A DNA stretch of 13,250 bases from an uncultured Oscillospiraceae bacterium (GCA_934565655.1 CAKTIE010000030.1:1-13250); one strand, 5' to 3'; counted from the first letter of the stretch, positions 6,433 to 12,533 are shown. Numbers and translations are program-made. Notes: a model not told the origin generated them from the letters alone.

Positions 6433-7569
6433 ATGTTCAAAGTCATTAAAAAACAGGGCCGCGCCCGGCGGGGACAGTTCCAGTGTGCCCACGGCGGCGT
6501 GGTACAGACGCCGGTGTTCATGAACGTAGGCACGCAGGCTGCCATCAAGGGCGGCATTGACGCCGTCGACCTGCGGGACGAGCTGGGCTGCCAGATCGAG
6601 CTGAGCAACACCTACCACCTGCACCTCCGTCCTGGCGACGAGACGGTAAAGGCGCTGGGCGGTCTCCACAGGTTCATGCGCTGGGATGGCCCTATCCTGA
6701 CGGACAGCGGCGGCTTTCAAGTATTTTCCCTTGCCAGCCTGCGAAAGATCAAGGAGGAGGGCGTGACCTTCGCCTCACATCTGGACGGACACCGTATTTT
6801 CATGGGCCCGGAGGAGAGCATGCGTATCCAGTCCAATCTGGGCAGCGATATCGCCATGGCCTTTGACGAGTGTGTGGAGAATCCCGCCCCCTACGACTAC
6901 GCCAAGGCCTCCTGCGAGCGGACGCTGCGGTGGCTGGAGCGGTGCAAGGCGGAGCATGACCGGCTCAACAGCCTGCCGGATACGGTGAACCCCAAACAGA
7001 TGCTGTTCGGCATCAATCAGGGCGCTACCTATGCCGACCTGCGCATCTGGCACATGCAGCAGATCGCCAGAATCGACTGCGACGGCTTCGCCATCGGCGG
7101 TCTGGCGGTGGGGGAGCCTACCGAGGTGATGTATGAGATCATCGACGCGGTGGAGCCCTATATGCCCGCGGACAAGCCCCGGTATCTGATGGGGGTGGGT
7201 ACGCCCAGCAATATCATCGAGGGCGTGGCCCGGGGCGTGGACTTCTTCGACTGCGTGATGCCTGCCCGCAACGCCCGTCACGGCAAGCTGTTCACATGGC
7301 AGGGGACTATGAACATCAAAAACGCCCAGTACAAGCTGGACGACGGTCCTATCGACCCCCAGTGTGACTGCCCGGTGTGCCGCAAGTTCAGCCGCGCCTA
7401 CCTCCGCCATCTGTTCACGGCGCAGGAGATGCTGGGCATGCGTCTGGCGGTGATGCACAACCTGTACTTCTATAATAAGCTGACCGAGCGCATCCGCACG
7501 GCACTGGATGCGGATGAATTTGACGCCTTCCGGGCCGAGTACAGCCGCAAGCTGGCGGAAAAAGTGTAA
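6433..7569 (+). CDS. tgt: tRNA-guanine transglycosylase (queuine/preQ1 tRNA-ribosyltransferase)
   Basis: Tgt swaps the wobble guanine of GUN-anticodon tRNAs for preQ1, the step before QueA. The 378-residue product is full length. It shows the TDSGGFQVFS block (90-99) with Asp91 in the active site, GGLAVGEP (222-229), and nucleophile Asp273 in FFDCVMPARNARHG, which recognises the UGU target. The zinc site is C311-x-C313-x2-C316 with His342. AGGAG at 6420-6424 lies eight bases before the ATG. An out-of-frame ATG at 6429 stops quickly and is ignored. The gene follows queA by 15 bases and no terminator separates it from yajC, although yajC also has its own promoter. Confidence 0.97.
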   Translation: MFKVIKKQGRARRGQFQCAHGGVVQTPVFMNVGTQAAIKGGIDAVDLRDELGCQIELSNTYHLHLRPGDETVKALGGLHRFMRWDGPILTDSGGFQVFSLASLRKIKEEGVTFASHLDGHRIFMGPEESMRIQSNLGSDIAMAFDECVENPAPYDYAKASCERTLRWLERCKAEHDRLNSLPDTVNPKQMLFGINQGATYADLRIWHMQQIARIDCDGFAIGGLAVGEPTEVMYEIIDAVEPYMPADKPRYLMGVGTPSNIIEGVARGVDFFDCVMPARNARHGKLFTWQGTMNIKNAQYKLDDGPIDPQCDCPVCRKFSRAYLRHLFTAQEMLGMRLAVMHNLYFYNKLTERIRTALDADEFDAFRAEYSRKLAEKV

Positions 7570-7597
7570 AAAATCCTGGGAAGTGTTGCCAAAACCC

Positions 7598-7626
7598 TTG
7601 CCAAACGGACAAGACTTTTGTATAAT
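7598..7626 (+). promoter_or_regulatory. Sigma-A promoter of yajC
   Basis: TTGCCA (7598-7603) and a consensus TATAAT (7621-7626) are separated by 17 bases, just after the tgt stop codon. A second TTGCCAAA at 7586-7593 precedes the -35 copy at a 12-base period. yajC can thus be expressed independently of queA-tgt. Confidence 0.8.
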
Positions 7627-7658
7627 AAATAAGATATCTGTGAAAAGGAGTATCCCCT

Positions 7659-8108
7659 ATGTTTGATCTGATTACAACGGCATATGCCGAATCCGGCACC
7701 TCCACCGCAGCTGGCGGCGGTATGTCCTCCATCCTGATGATCGTCGTCATGCTGGCGATCTTCTACTTCCTGCTGATCCGTCCTGAGAACAAGCGGAAAA
7801 AGCAGGCCGAGGAGATGCGCAGCTCCCTGAAGAAGGGTGACTGGCTGACCACCATCGGCGGCGTGTATGGCCGTGTTGTTTCCATTACCGACCGTACCGT
7901 GGTCATCGAGACCAGTGAGGATCGCGTCCGCATTGAGTTCCTGAAGTCCGCTGTCGGCCAGGTCGGTACGCTGGACGAGCAGGCTGCCGCCATGCAGCAC
8001 GGCGGCAAGAAGGCCAAGAAGGAAGAGGAAGCTCCCGCCGAGGTGGAAGCGCCCAAGGACGAGGCTCCCGTGGAGGATGCCAAGGTCGAGGAAAAGACCG
8101 AGGAGTAA
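7659..8108 (+). CDS. yajC: Preprotein translocase accessory subunit YajC
   Basis: YajC is a single-pass membrane protein that associates with SecDF and the SecYEG channel. The 149-residue product has a short N-terminus, one transmembrane helix at about residues 23-40 (SSILMIVVMLAIFYFLLI), then the diagnostic RPENKRKKQ (41-49) and the small beta domain with LKKGDWLTTIGGVYGRV (57-73). Most YajC proteins are about 85-115 residues. This one carries an added tail (about 117-149), first Lys-rich and then Glu/Ala/Pro-rich, probably disordered in the cytoplasm. AAGGAG eight bases before the ATG sets the start. It follows queA-tgt as in many bacteria, but secD and secF do not follow it here. It ends at a strong terminator. 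Confidence 0.95.
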   Translation: MFDLITTAYAESGTSTAAGGGMSSILMIVVMLAIFYFLLIRPENKRKKQAEEMRSSLKKGDWLTTIGGVYGRVVSITDRTVVIETSEDRVRIEFLKSAVGQVGTLDEQAAAMQHGGKKAKKEEEAPAEVEAPKDEAPVEDAKVEEKTEE

Positions 8109-8124
8109 GCTTATTCCCATTCGT

Positions 8125-8160
8125 AAAAATGCAGCTCTCTGGTGAGAGCTGCATTTTTTT
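8125..8160 (+). terminator. Terminator after yajC
   Basis: A 15-bp stem (8125-8139 with 8144-8158) encloses a TGGT loop and ends in seven T residues (8154-8160). It starts 16 bases after the yajC stop codon and separates yajC from the next membrane-protein gene, which can only be reached by read-through or a promoter I cannot see. Confidence 0.93.
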
Positions 8161-8204
8161 GCCCTCTCCCCGCATACAGTGTCAACAGAACGGGAGGGAA
8201 GCAT

Positions 8205-8636
8205 ATGACATTGGGAAAGCTGTTGGGAAAACGCACCTGGCTGGGACTTGGCACGGCGGCGGCACTGCTGCTGCTTGGCGTCATGCTGGGCGCACTGCTG
8301 ATCGTAAAGGGAACGCTGCCGTCAGCAATGATGACGGGATGGGTCTGCGGCTGCTGCGGCCTGGCGGCGCTGCTGGGCGGATGCGCGGCAGGGAAGGGAA
8401 GCGGCGAGCCGCTGCTGCCGCTGATAGTTGCGCTGCTGCTGTACGGACTGCTGTGGGTCGCGGCGCTGGCCACATCGGAGCCGATCACCTTTGCCGCCAA
8501 CGGATGGTGGATCACCGGCTGCGTGTGGGGCGGCGGACTGCTGGCCTGCGTGCTGTGCCGGGGCAGAAAACGGAAGAAACGAGCGAAATACCCGGCGAGA
8601 GCAGCGGAAAAGAGGCGGAAGCGCGCGGTGACATAA
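8205..8636 (+). CDS. Small four-helix membrane protein, TIGR04086/YrzE type
   Basis: This is a strongly hydrophobic protein of 143 residues with four predicted transmembrane helices at about 11-34, 41-62, 69-90 and 99-118, and a very basic cytoplasmic tail (RGRKRKKRAK and on). Size, topology and position directly after yajC fit the TIGR04086 family, whose Bacillus member YrzE lies beside the yajC homologue yrbF. The molecular function of that family is unknown. The assignment rests on context and topology and not on a conserved motif. The start is set by GGGAGGG six bases upstream. An in-frame ATG at 8142 is rejected because it lies inside the yajC terminator. Six Cys residues in or near the helices are unusual for so small a protein. 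No clear promoter was found. Confidence 0.7.
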   Translation: MTLGKLLGKRTWLGLGTAAALLLLGVMLGALLIVKGTLPSAMMTGWVCGCCGLAALLGGCAAGKGSGEPLLPLIVALLLYGLLWVAALATSEPITFAANGWWITGCVWGGGLLACVLCRGRKRKKRAKYPARAAEKRRKRAVT

Positions 8637-8737
8637 TACAGTCAATGGTAAAAATCACGAAAATCTACTTTTGACCGATATTTTTACGAAAATGCAGAAG
8701 AAATGTACCTGATACAGGGAAAAAGGACGGATTTTCA

Positions 8738-8774
8738 ATATGTGGTGCCGGATCTGCAATGCCGCACCACATAT
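8738..8774. repeat. 11-bp perfect inverted repeat
   Basis: ATATGTGGTGC (8738-8748) and GCACCACATAT (8764-8774) are exact reverse complements around a 15-base loop, in which GG (8750-8751) can add two pairs with CC (8762-8763). No T run follows on either strand, so it is not a standard intrinsic terminator. It could be a protein-binding site or a structured RNA element. It is a clear symmetrical structure in otherwise gene-free DNA. Confidence 0.8.
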
Positions 8775-8810
8775 GGCTGTGATGGGACTGCTCGATGGCC
8801 CGGTATACGT

Positions 8811-8848
8811 TGTTTACATAATGATGTTTACATAACATTTTGACATAA
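8811..8848. repeat. Three tandem TTTACATAA-like repeats
   Basis: TGTTTACATAA occurs exactly at 8811-8821 and 8825-8835, a 14-base period, and a diverged third copy, TTTTGACATAA, at 8838-8848. The third copy contains a perfect TTGACA but no matching -10 box follows at 16-18 bases. The array sits about 35 bases upstream of the spoIIM -35 box, a position suited to an activator or repressor. Confidence 0.65.
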
Positions 8849-8880
8849 GTGACAAAAATAAAAGAAATCACGGAAAGTTC

Positions 8881-8909
8881 TTGCGCATCCAGGAAAATTG
8901 CCCTATAGT
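8881..8909 (+). promoter_or_regulatory. Probable sigma-A promoter of spoIIM-xerD
   Basis: TTGCGC (8881-8886) and TATAGT (8904-8909) are separated by 17 bases, giving a leader of about 65 bases. In Bacillus spoIIM is under mother-cell sigma-E. I see no good sigma-E pair here, so vegetative transcription, useful for the downstream xerD, is the better reading. Confidence 0.6.
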
Positions 8910-8979
8910 ATTTATGGTAACCAAAGGCTTCTATTTGCCCTGCTTGTCTCATAGACTGGAGCGAGGTGAGTGGACAGCC

Positions 8980-9582
8980 ATGAAAATGCGAAAGGTTTTA
9001 CACGGAGCACAGGCGTCTCGATCGCATATCCTGCGTTTGGTGACGCTGTGTGCCTTTTTTGCGGCCGGGATCATCGTCGGCCAGATCGCCGGCCCGGCTG
9101 TCCTGCGGGATGGCGGCAGCGAGCTGACGGAATACCTTCAGAGCTATGCCGGCGCGGCATCGCAGCTTACCGCGGAGCCGGTATCCGTATTGCAGGTGTT
9201 TGCCGCCTATTTTCGGGTGCCGCTGCTGTTGCTGTTGCTGGGCTTCTGCACCTTCGGCGCCGTCGTGGTACCTGTGGTATGTGCGGTGCAGGGCTTTTTG
9301 CTGTCCTTTGCCGTCAGCTGCTTTGCGGCGGCGTTCGGCAGCGGAGGACTTGCGTTGACGCTGGCCGCCTTCGGGGTACGCGCGGTGCTATTGCTGCCCT
9401 GCGTCCTGATGATCGGGCAGTGGGCCTTTGACCGGACGCTTTCCCGCCTGACAGGCGTGAAGCCGTCGGAGGTCAGCCGCAGGCCGGTTTTTGTGTGTTT
9501 TGCGCTGCTGCTGTTGGGTGCGGTGCTGGAGCTGTCCGTTGTGCCGCAGCTGATCACCCTGGCACTGAGCAGCGGATTCTGA
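8980..9582 (+). CDS. spoIIM: Stage II sporulation protein M
   Basis: SpoIIM is a mother-cell membrane protein of the SpoIID-SpoIIM-SpoIIP complex that drives peptidoglycan remodelling during engulfment of the forespore. The 200-residue product matches the family length and topology: a basic N-terminus, helix at about 18-38, an external loop with SELTEYLQSYAG, then helices at about 80-100, 101-120, 123-148 and 168-194. The LLGFCTFGAVVVPVV stretch (86-100) is typical of the family core. Assignment is strengthened by xerD 19 bases downstream, a frequent spoIIM neighbour in Firmicutes. GAGGTGAG nine bases before the ATG at 8980 sets the start; earlier in-frame ATGs at 8881 and 8911 lack a ribosome binding site and would lengthen the N-terminus. 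It implies a sporulating lineage, although sporulation itself cannot be proved from one gene. Confidence 0.85.
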   Translation: MKMRKVLHGAQASRSHILRLVTLCAFFAAGIIVGQIAGPAVLRDGGSELTEYLQSYAGAASQLTAEPVSVLQVFAAYFRVPLLLLLLGFCTFGAVVVPVVCAVQGFLLSFAVSCFAAAFGSGGLALTLAAFGVRAVLLLPCVLMIGQWAFDRTLSRLTGVKPSEVSRRPVFVCFALLLLGAVLELSVVPQLITLALSSGF

Positions 9583-9601
9583 GAGAGAGGAGGAAACGTA
9601 T

Positions 9602-10486
9602 ATGGTGGATCATATCGCGGCGTATCGCCGCTATCTGACCGAGGAAAAGCACGCCCAGGCCAATACGCTGAACTCCTACACCCGTGATCTGACCCAGTTC
9701 CAGAGCTGGCTCTTGAGCGAGGGCGTCACCGATCTGAAAAGGGTCAAAAAGGAAAACGTCAGCAATTACCTGGAATACATGAGCAGTAAAGGGAAATCGC
9801 CTGCCACCATTACCCGTTCCACCGCCTCGATCCGTTCCTTCTATAACTACCTGCTGCAGACGGGGCTGGTGAAAACCAATCCGGCAAAAGCGGTGACTGC
9901 CGCGAAGGTGGAGCGAAAATACCCGGAGATCCTGACCAACAAGGAGGTCGAGCTGTTCCTGGAGCAGCCAAAGTGCGTGGACGAAAAGGGCTTCCGGGAT
10001 CACGCCATGCTGGAGCTGCTGTACGCCACCGGCATCCGCGTTTCGGAGCTGATCGGCCTGAACGTGTCGGACGTAAACCTGACGGTGGGCTTCATCCGCT
10101 GCACCAGCCACGGCAAGGAGCGCATCATACCGCTGTACGCGGCCGCTGTCAAGGCGCTGCGGGAGTATATGGAAAACATCCGTCCCCGTATCATCGCCGA
10201 CGAGAACGAGCCGGCACTGTTCGTCAACATGAACGGCGACCGCATGAGCCGTCAGGGCTTCTGGAAGATCATCAAGTTTTATCAGGAGAAGGCGGAGATC
10301 AGCAAGGATATCACGCCCCACACCCTGCGCCACAGCTTTGCGGTGCACCTGCTGGAGAACGGCGCAGACCTGCGCTCTATTCAGGAGATGCTGGGACACG
10401 CAGATATCTCCTCCACCCAGATCTACACCCATGTGATCCAAAAGCAGCTGAAGGACGTCTACAACAAAGCACACCCCAGAGCGTAA
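9602..10486 (+). CDS. xerD: Site-specific tyrosine recombinase XerD
   Basis: XerD is the chromosome-dimer-resolving recombinase that acts with XerC at dif near the replication terminus. The 294-residue protein has the normal two-domain layout. The N-terminal SAM-like core-binding domain covers about 1-95, and the catalytic domain has Arg146 (ATGIRVSEL), Lys172 (HGKERIIPL), His240 and Arg243 (HTLRHSF), His266 (MLGHADI) and nucleophile Tyr275 (TQIYTHV). AGGAGG eight bases before the ATG sets the start. It follows spoIIM by 19 bases, probably in one transcript, and ends at a terminator. The XerD rather than XerC call relies on this conserved neighbourhood and overall similarity. Unlike the integrase at the window start, it is complete and clearly housekeeping. 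Confidence 0.92.
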   Translation: MVDHIAAYRRYLTEEKHAQANTLNSYTRDLTQFQSWLLSEGVTDLKRVKKENVSNYLEYMSSKGKSPATITRSTASIRSFYNYLLQTGLVKTNPAKAVTAAKVERKYPEILTNKEVELFLEQPKCVDEKGFRDHAMLELLYATGIRVSELIGLNVSDVNLTVGFIRCTSHGKERIIPLYAAAVKALREYMENIRPRIIADENEPALFVNMNGDRMSRQGFWKIIKFYQEKAEISKDITPHTLRHSFAVHLLENGADLRSIQEMLGHADISSTQIYTHVIQKQLKDVYNKAHPRA

Positions 10487-10496
10487 GCAAATACCG

Positions 10497-10521
10497 AAAG
10501 GCGGCCCTTGGCCGCCTTTTT
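10497..10521 (+). terminator. Terminator after xerD
   Basis: AAAGGCGGCC (10497-10506) pairs with GGCCGCCTTT (10510-10519) around a CTT loop and ends in five T residues. It starts 11 bases after the xerD stop codon. Confidence 0.93.
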
Positions 10522-10562
10522 GCATAAGGTGCGGTCCCGGTACGAATACTGCCCATTTTTCC

Positions 10563-10591
10563 TTGCACGGTACGGAAAAATGTGGTATACT
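10563..10591 (+). promoter_or_regulatory. Extended -10 promoter of the kinase operon
   Basis: TTGCAC (10563-10568) and TATACT (10586-10591) are separated by 17 bases, with TGG directly before the -10 (extended -10). The leader is about 28 bases and carries AAAGGAG at 10611-10617. Confidence 0.8.
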
Positions 10592-10625
10592 GTTTCATTA
10601 TCAGCATGAGAAAGGAGCACGCTCA

Positions 10626-11552
10626 ATGCGAGTTATCGACCTGGAAAACATCAACAGCGCCATGCGGAATGAGACGCAGTTCGTCCTGCGCTGCGAGGAG
10701 GTCTTTCACGATAAGATCAGCGCGGCGGCAGCCTCGATCCTGTCCTCCCGCCAGGAGCGCCCTGTGGTGGCGCTGACAGGCCCCTCCGGCTCCGGAAAGA
10801 CCACCACCGCCCTGCGTCTGGAGGACTATCTGAAGAACCTTGGCGTAAAGGTCTGCGTGATCCATATGGATAATTTCTTCCTGCCGCTGGACCGCCGTCC
10901 CCCTGAGCTGACGGACTGGGAATCCCCCTATTGCGTGGATGTGGACAGCCTGATCGGCTGCATCAGTCAGCTGATGGACGGCAAAGAGGTGGACATCCCC
11001 TGGTACGACTTCAAGAACGGCACCACCGGCGGCTATACCAAGATGCAGGGCTATACCGATGCCGTCATCATTGCCGAGGGCATCCATATGCTCAACCCGC
11101 TGATCTTCGATAAGATCCGCGGCGTAGCCAACGGTGTGTATGTGGCGCCCCGCACCCGTATCATCACCAACGATGACAGGATCGTCCGGCCGGAGCAGCT
11201 GCGTGTGGCCCGCCGCATGATCCGCGACTACAACACCCGCGGCCACAGCATCGCTGAAACGGTGGAGCGGGCGCAGAGCGTTGACCGGGGCGAGATCAAT
11301 TATATCCAGCCCTACAAGGACAACGCCGCCATTCACATCGACACCTTCCACGACTACGAGCCGTGTATTCTGAGCAAGTACCTGAACGAGATTCCCTGCT
11401 TCCGCGAGGAGATGACACCGGAATTCCTGGAGGATCACGGCCTGACCGACCTGATGAAGGTGGTTCGCGGCGTACCGCCGCTGCACTGCCCCTATGTACC
11501 CCATAACTCACTGGTGCGTGAGTTCGTAGGCGGCAGTTGCTACGAATATTGA
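10626..11552 (+). CDS. P-loop nucleoside (uridine) kinase-like protein
   Basis: This 308-residue cytosolic P-loop protein belongs to the uridine kinase/phosphoribulokinase family, which phosphorylates nucleosides such as uridine or cytidine. Walker A is GPSGSGKT (52-59). HMDNFF (80-85) supplies the acidic residue Asp82 seen at the nucleoside site, IIAEGIHML (148-156) matches the family Walker-B-like strand, and the Arg-rich lid is at 193-200 (RVARRMIR). It resembles the kinase half of the longer TGS-domain nucleoside kinases common in Clostridia, but no TGS or threonyl-tRNA-synthetase-like N-terminus is present. Only 45 residues precede the kinase domain, and a C-terminal extension of about 70 residues follows it. 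AAAGGAG eight bases before the ATG at 10626 sets the start. It is first gene of a three-gene operon. The true substrate is unproven. Confidence 0.85.
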   Translation: MRVIDLENINSAMRNETQFVLRCEEVFHDKISAAAASILSSRQERPVVALTGPSGSGKTTTALRLEDYLKNLGVKVCVIHMDNFFLPLDRRPPELTDWESPYCVDVDSLIGCISQLMDGKEVDIPWYDFKNGTTGGYTKMQGYTDAVIIAEGIHMLNPLIFDKIRGVANGVYVAPRTRIITNDDRIVRPEQLRVARRMIRDYNTRGHSIAETVERAQSVDRGEINYIQPYKDNAAIHIDTFHDYEPCILSKYLNEIPCFREEMTPEFLEDHGLTDLMKVVRGVPPLHCPYVPHNSLVREFVGGSCYEY

Positions 11553-11577
11553 TCACAATTCTAAAGGAGTGACAGCA

Positions 11578-12192
11578 ATGATCATTACCATCAGCCGTGA
11601 ATTTGGCAGCGGCGGCCGCGAACTGGGCAAGCGCCTGGCGGAGGCCCTGCACATCCCCTGCTACGACCATCAGATCATCGAGATGATCTCCAAGGAGAAC
11701 GGCCTGAACGCCGACTATGTGGCCAACGTAGGGGAGAAGTGCATCGAGGCGGCTTATCCCATGACCATCGGCCATCGTCTGGCCATGATGCCCGTTACCG
11801 TGATGGATCAGCCCATCCGCGTGGCGGTGGCCCAGCGGCAGCTACTGGAGAAATTCGCCCAGCAGGGCGACTGCGTGATTGTGGGCCGCTGCGCCGATGT
11901 GATCCTGAAGGACTACCATCCCCTGAACCTGTTTGTCTATGCGGACATGGACGCTAAGGTGGAGCGCTGCATGAAGCGTGCGCCGGAGGGTGAGCATCTG
12001 ACCCGCTCCGAGATGGAGAAGGCCATCCGCCGCATCGACAAGGAGCGCGCTCAGAACCACCTGATGTACGCTGATACCAAGTGGGGCACCAAGGAAGCCT
12101 ACCATCTTTGCGTCAACACCACCCATCGTGAGATCAAGCAGCTGATTCCCGCGCTGGCGCAATTCTGCAAGGACTGGTTCGCCGCCGAGTAA
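11578..12192 (+). CDS. Cytidylate kinase-like family protein
   Basis: This 204-residue P-loop NTPase-like protein fits the cytidylate-kinase-like family (PF13189 type), whose substrate is not established. The N-terminal loop SREFGSGGRELGKRL (6-20) is the family's glycine-rich variant without the usual GK[ST] end of Walker A. IVGRCAD (101-107) and the lid segment RRIDKERAQNHLMY (151-164), with the D-K-x-R pattern, are typical. The start at 11578 is preferred over a GTG at 11569 because AAAGGAG (11563-11569) lies eight bases before the ATG and overlaps the GTG. The gene begins 25 bases after the uridine-kinase-like gene with no terminator between, so they are co-transcribed. A kinase acting in sequence with its neighbour (nucleoside to NMP to NDP) is possible but is only inference. 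Confidence 0.85.
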   Translation: MIITISREFGSGGRELGKRLAEALHIPCYDHQIIEMISKENGLNADYVANVGEKCIEAAYPMTIGHRLAMMPVTVMDQPIRVAVAQRQLLEKFAQQGDCVIVGRCADVILKDYHPLNLFVYADMDAKVERCMKRAPEGEHLTRSEMEKAIRRIDKERAQNHLMYADTKWGTKEAYHLCVNTTHREIKQLIPALAQFCKDWFAAE

Positions 12193-12215
12193 CCTGCCAT
12201 ATAAAAGGAGACGCT

Positions 12216-12413
12216 ATGAAGATCCGCTTCAATGACGATCCGAAGATCGTGGAGACGGTGAGGGAAGGGCTGCGGCGCAAGGACGGCTATTGTCCCTGCC
12301 GCTTGCAGCGGACGCCGGAAAACATCTGTATGTGTCAGGAGTTCCGGGATCAGATCGCCGACCCGAACTTCGAGGGCTACTGTCACTGTAGGCTGTACTA
12401 CAAGGAGAAATAA
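12216..12413 (+). CDS. Mini ferredoxin-thioredoxin reductase catalytic-domain protein
   Basis: This 65-residue protein has the six-cysteine signature of the ferredoxin:thioredoxin reductase catalytic (beta) subunit: C26-P-C28, C38-M-C40 and C56-H-C58. By analogy with the plant-type enzyme, Cys26, 38, 40 and 56 would hold a [4Fe-4S] cluster and Cys28 and Cys58 would form the redox-active disulphide beside it. The enzyme would pass ferredoxin electrons to thioredoxin or another disulphide partner. It is much shorter than photosynthetic FTR-beta (about 110 residues), the cysteine spacing is x9 and x15 instead of x16 and x8, and no FTR-alpha gene is near. AAAAGGAG five bases before the ATG sets the start. 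It begins 23 bases after the cytidylate-kinase-like gene and closes the operon. Partner and role are unknown. Confidence 0.88.
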   Translation: MKIRFNDDPKIVETVREGLRRKDGYCPCRLQRTPENICMCQEFRDQIADPNFEGYCHCRLYYKEK

Positions 12414-12416
12414 AAG

Positions 12417-12447
12417 GAAAGCCTCCGCACTGCGGAGGTTTTCTTTT
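12417..12447 (+). terminator. Terminator of the kinase/FTR operon
   Basis: CCTCCGC (12422-12428) pairs with GCGGAGG (12432-12438) around an ACT loop. Flanking GAAA/TTTC can extend the stem, followed by the T-rich TTTTCTTTTT. It starts four bases after the stop codon of the mini-FTR gene. Confidence 0.9.
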
Positions 12448-12460
12448 TGCGTATATCATA

Positions 12461-12501
12461 AAAAGTATCGCCGCCCGCTTGACGCGGACGGCGATACTTT
12501 T
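12461..12501 (-). terminator. Terminator of the cstA-family gene, usable on both strands
   Basis: A perfect 13-bp outer stem (12461-12473 with 12489-12501) continues after one mismatch into CCGC/GCGG (12475-12478 with 12484-12487) around a five-base loop. It has A and T runs on its flanks. On the minus strand it follows the transporter stop codon by 32 bases and ends in five T residues. It is a second barrier between the two convergent units. Confidence 0.92.
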
Positions 12502-12533
12502 ACCGGGAAACTATGAAAACTGGAAACTGTCAG

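Larger units (their letters stand above)
8637..8979. other. 343-base gene-free region upstream of spoIIM
   Basis: No convincing gene is seen on either strand. The stretch is AT-richer than its surroundings. It holds an AT-rich imperfect palindrome (GTAAAAAT 8648-8655 with ATTTTTAC 8680-8687), an 11-bp inverted repeat (8738-8774), three tandem TTTACATAA-like repeats (8811-8848), the promoter for spoIIM (8881-8909) and its ribosome binding site GAGGTGAG (8963-8970). No typical terminator with a T run follows the preceding membrane-protein gene. A 95-residue minus-strand frame (8665-8952) has no family signature. Confidence 0.6.

Noticed and set aside
8142..8204. Upstream in-frame start for the YrzE-like membrane protein
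   Set aside because: The ATG at 8142 falls in the loop of the yajC terminator and has no ribosome binding site. The ATG at 8205 has GGGAGGG six bases upstream.
8665..8952. 95-residue minus-strand frame in the gap before spoIIM
   Set aside because: It has no ribosome binding site or family signature, and it overlaps the inverted repeat, the tandem repeats and the spoIIM promoter. It is more likely non-coding.
9554..10525. 323-codon minus-strand frame over xerD
   Set aside because: It is antisense to a complete XerD with all catalytic residues, runs through the xerD terminator and has no recognisable domain.
10623..11504. 293-codon minus-strand frame over the uridine-kinase-like gene
   Set aside because: It is a shadow frame; the plus strand has Walker A, a promoter and a ribosome binding site in proper order.
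11569..11577. GTG start at 11569 for the cytidylate-kinase-like gene
   Set aside because: The GTG overlaps the AAAGGAG ribosome binding site that serves the ATG at 11578.
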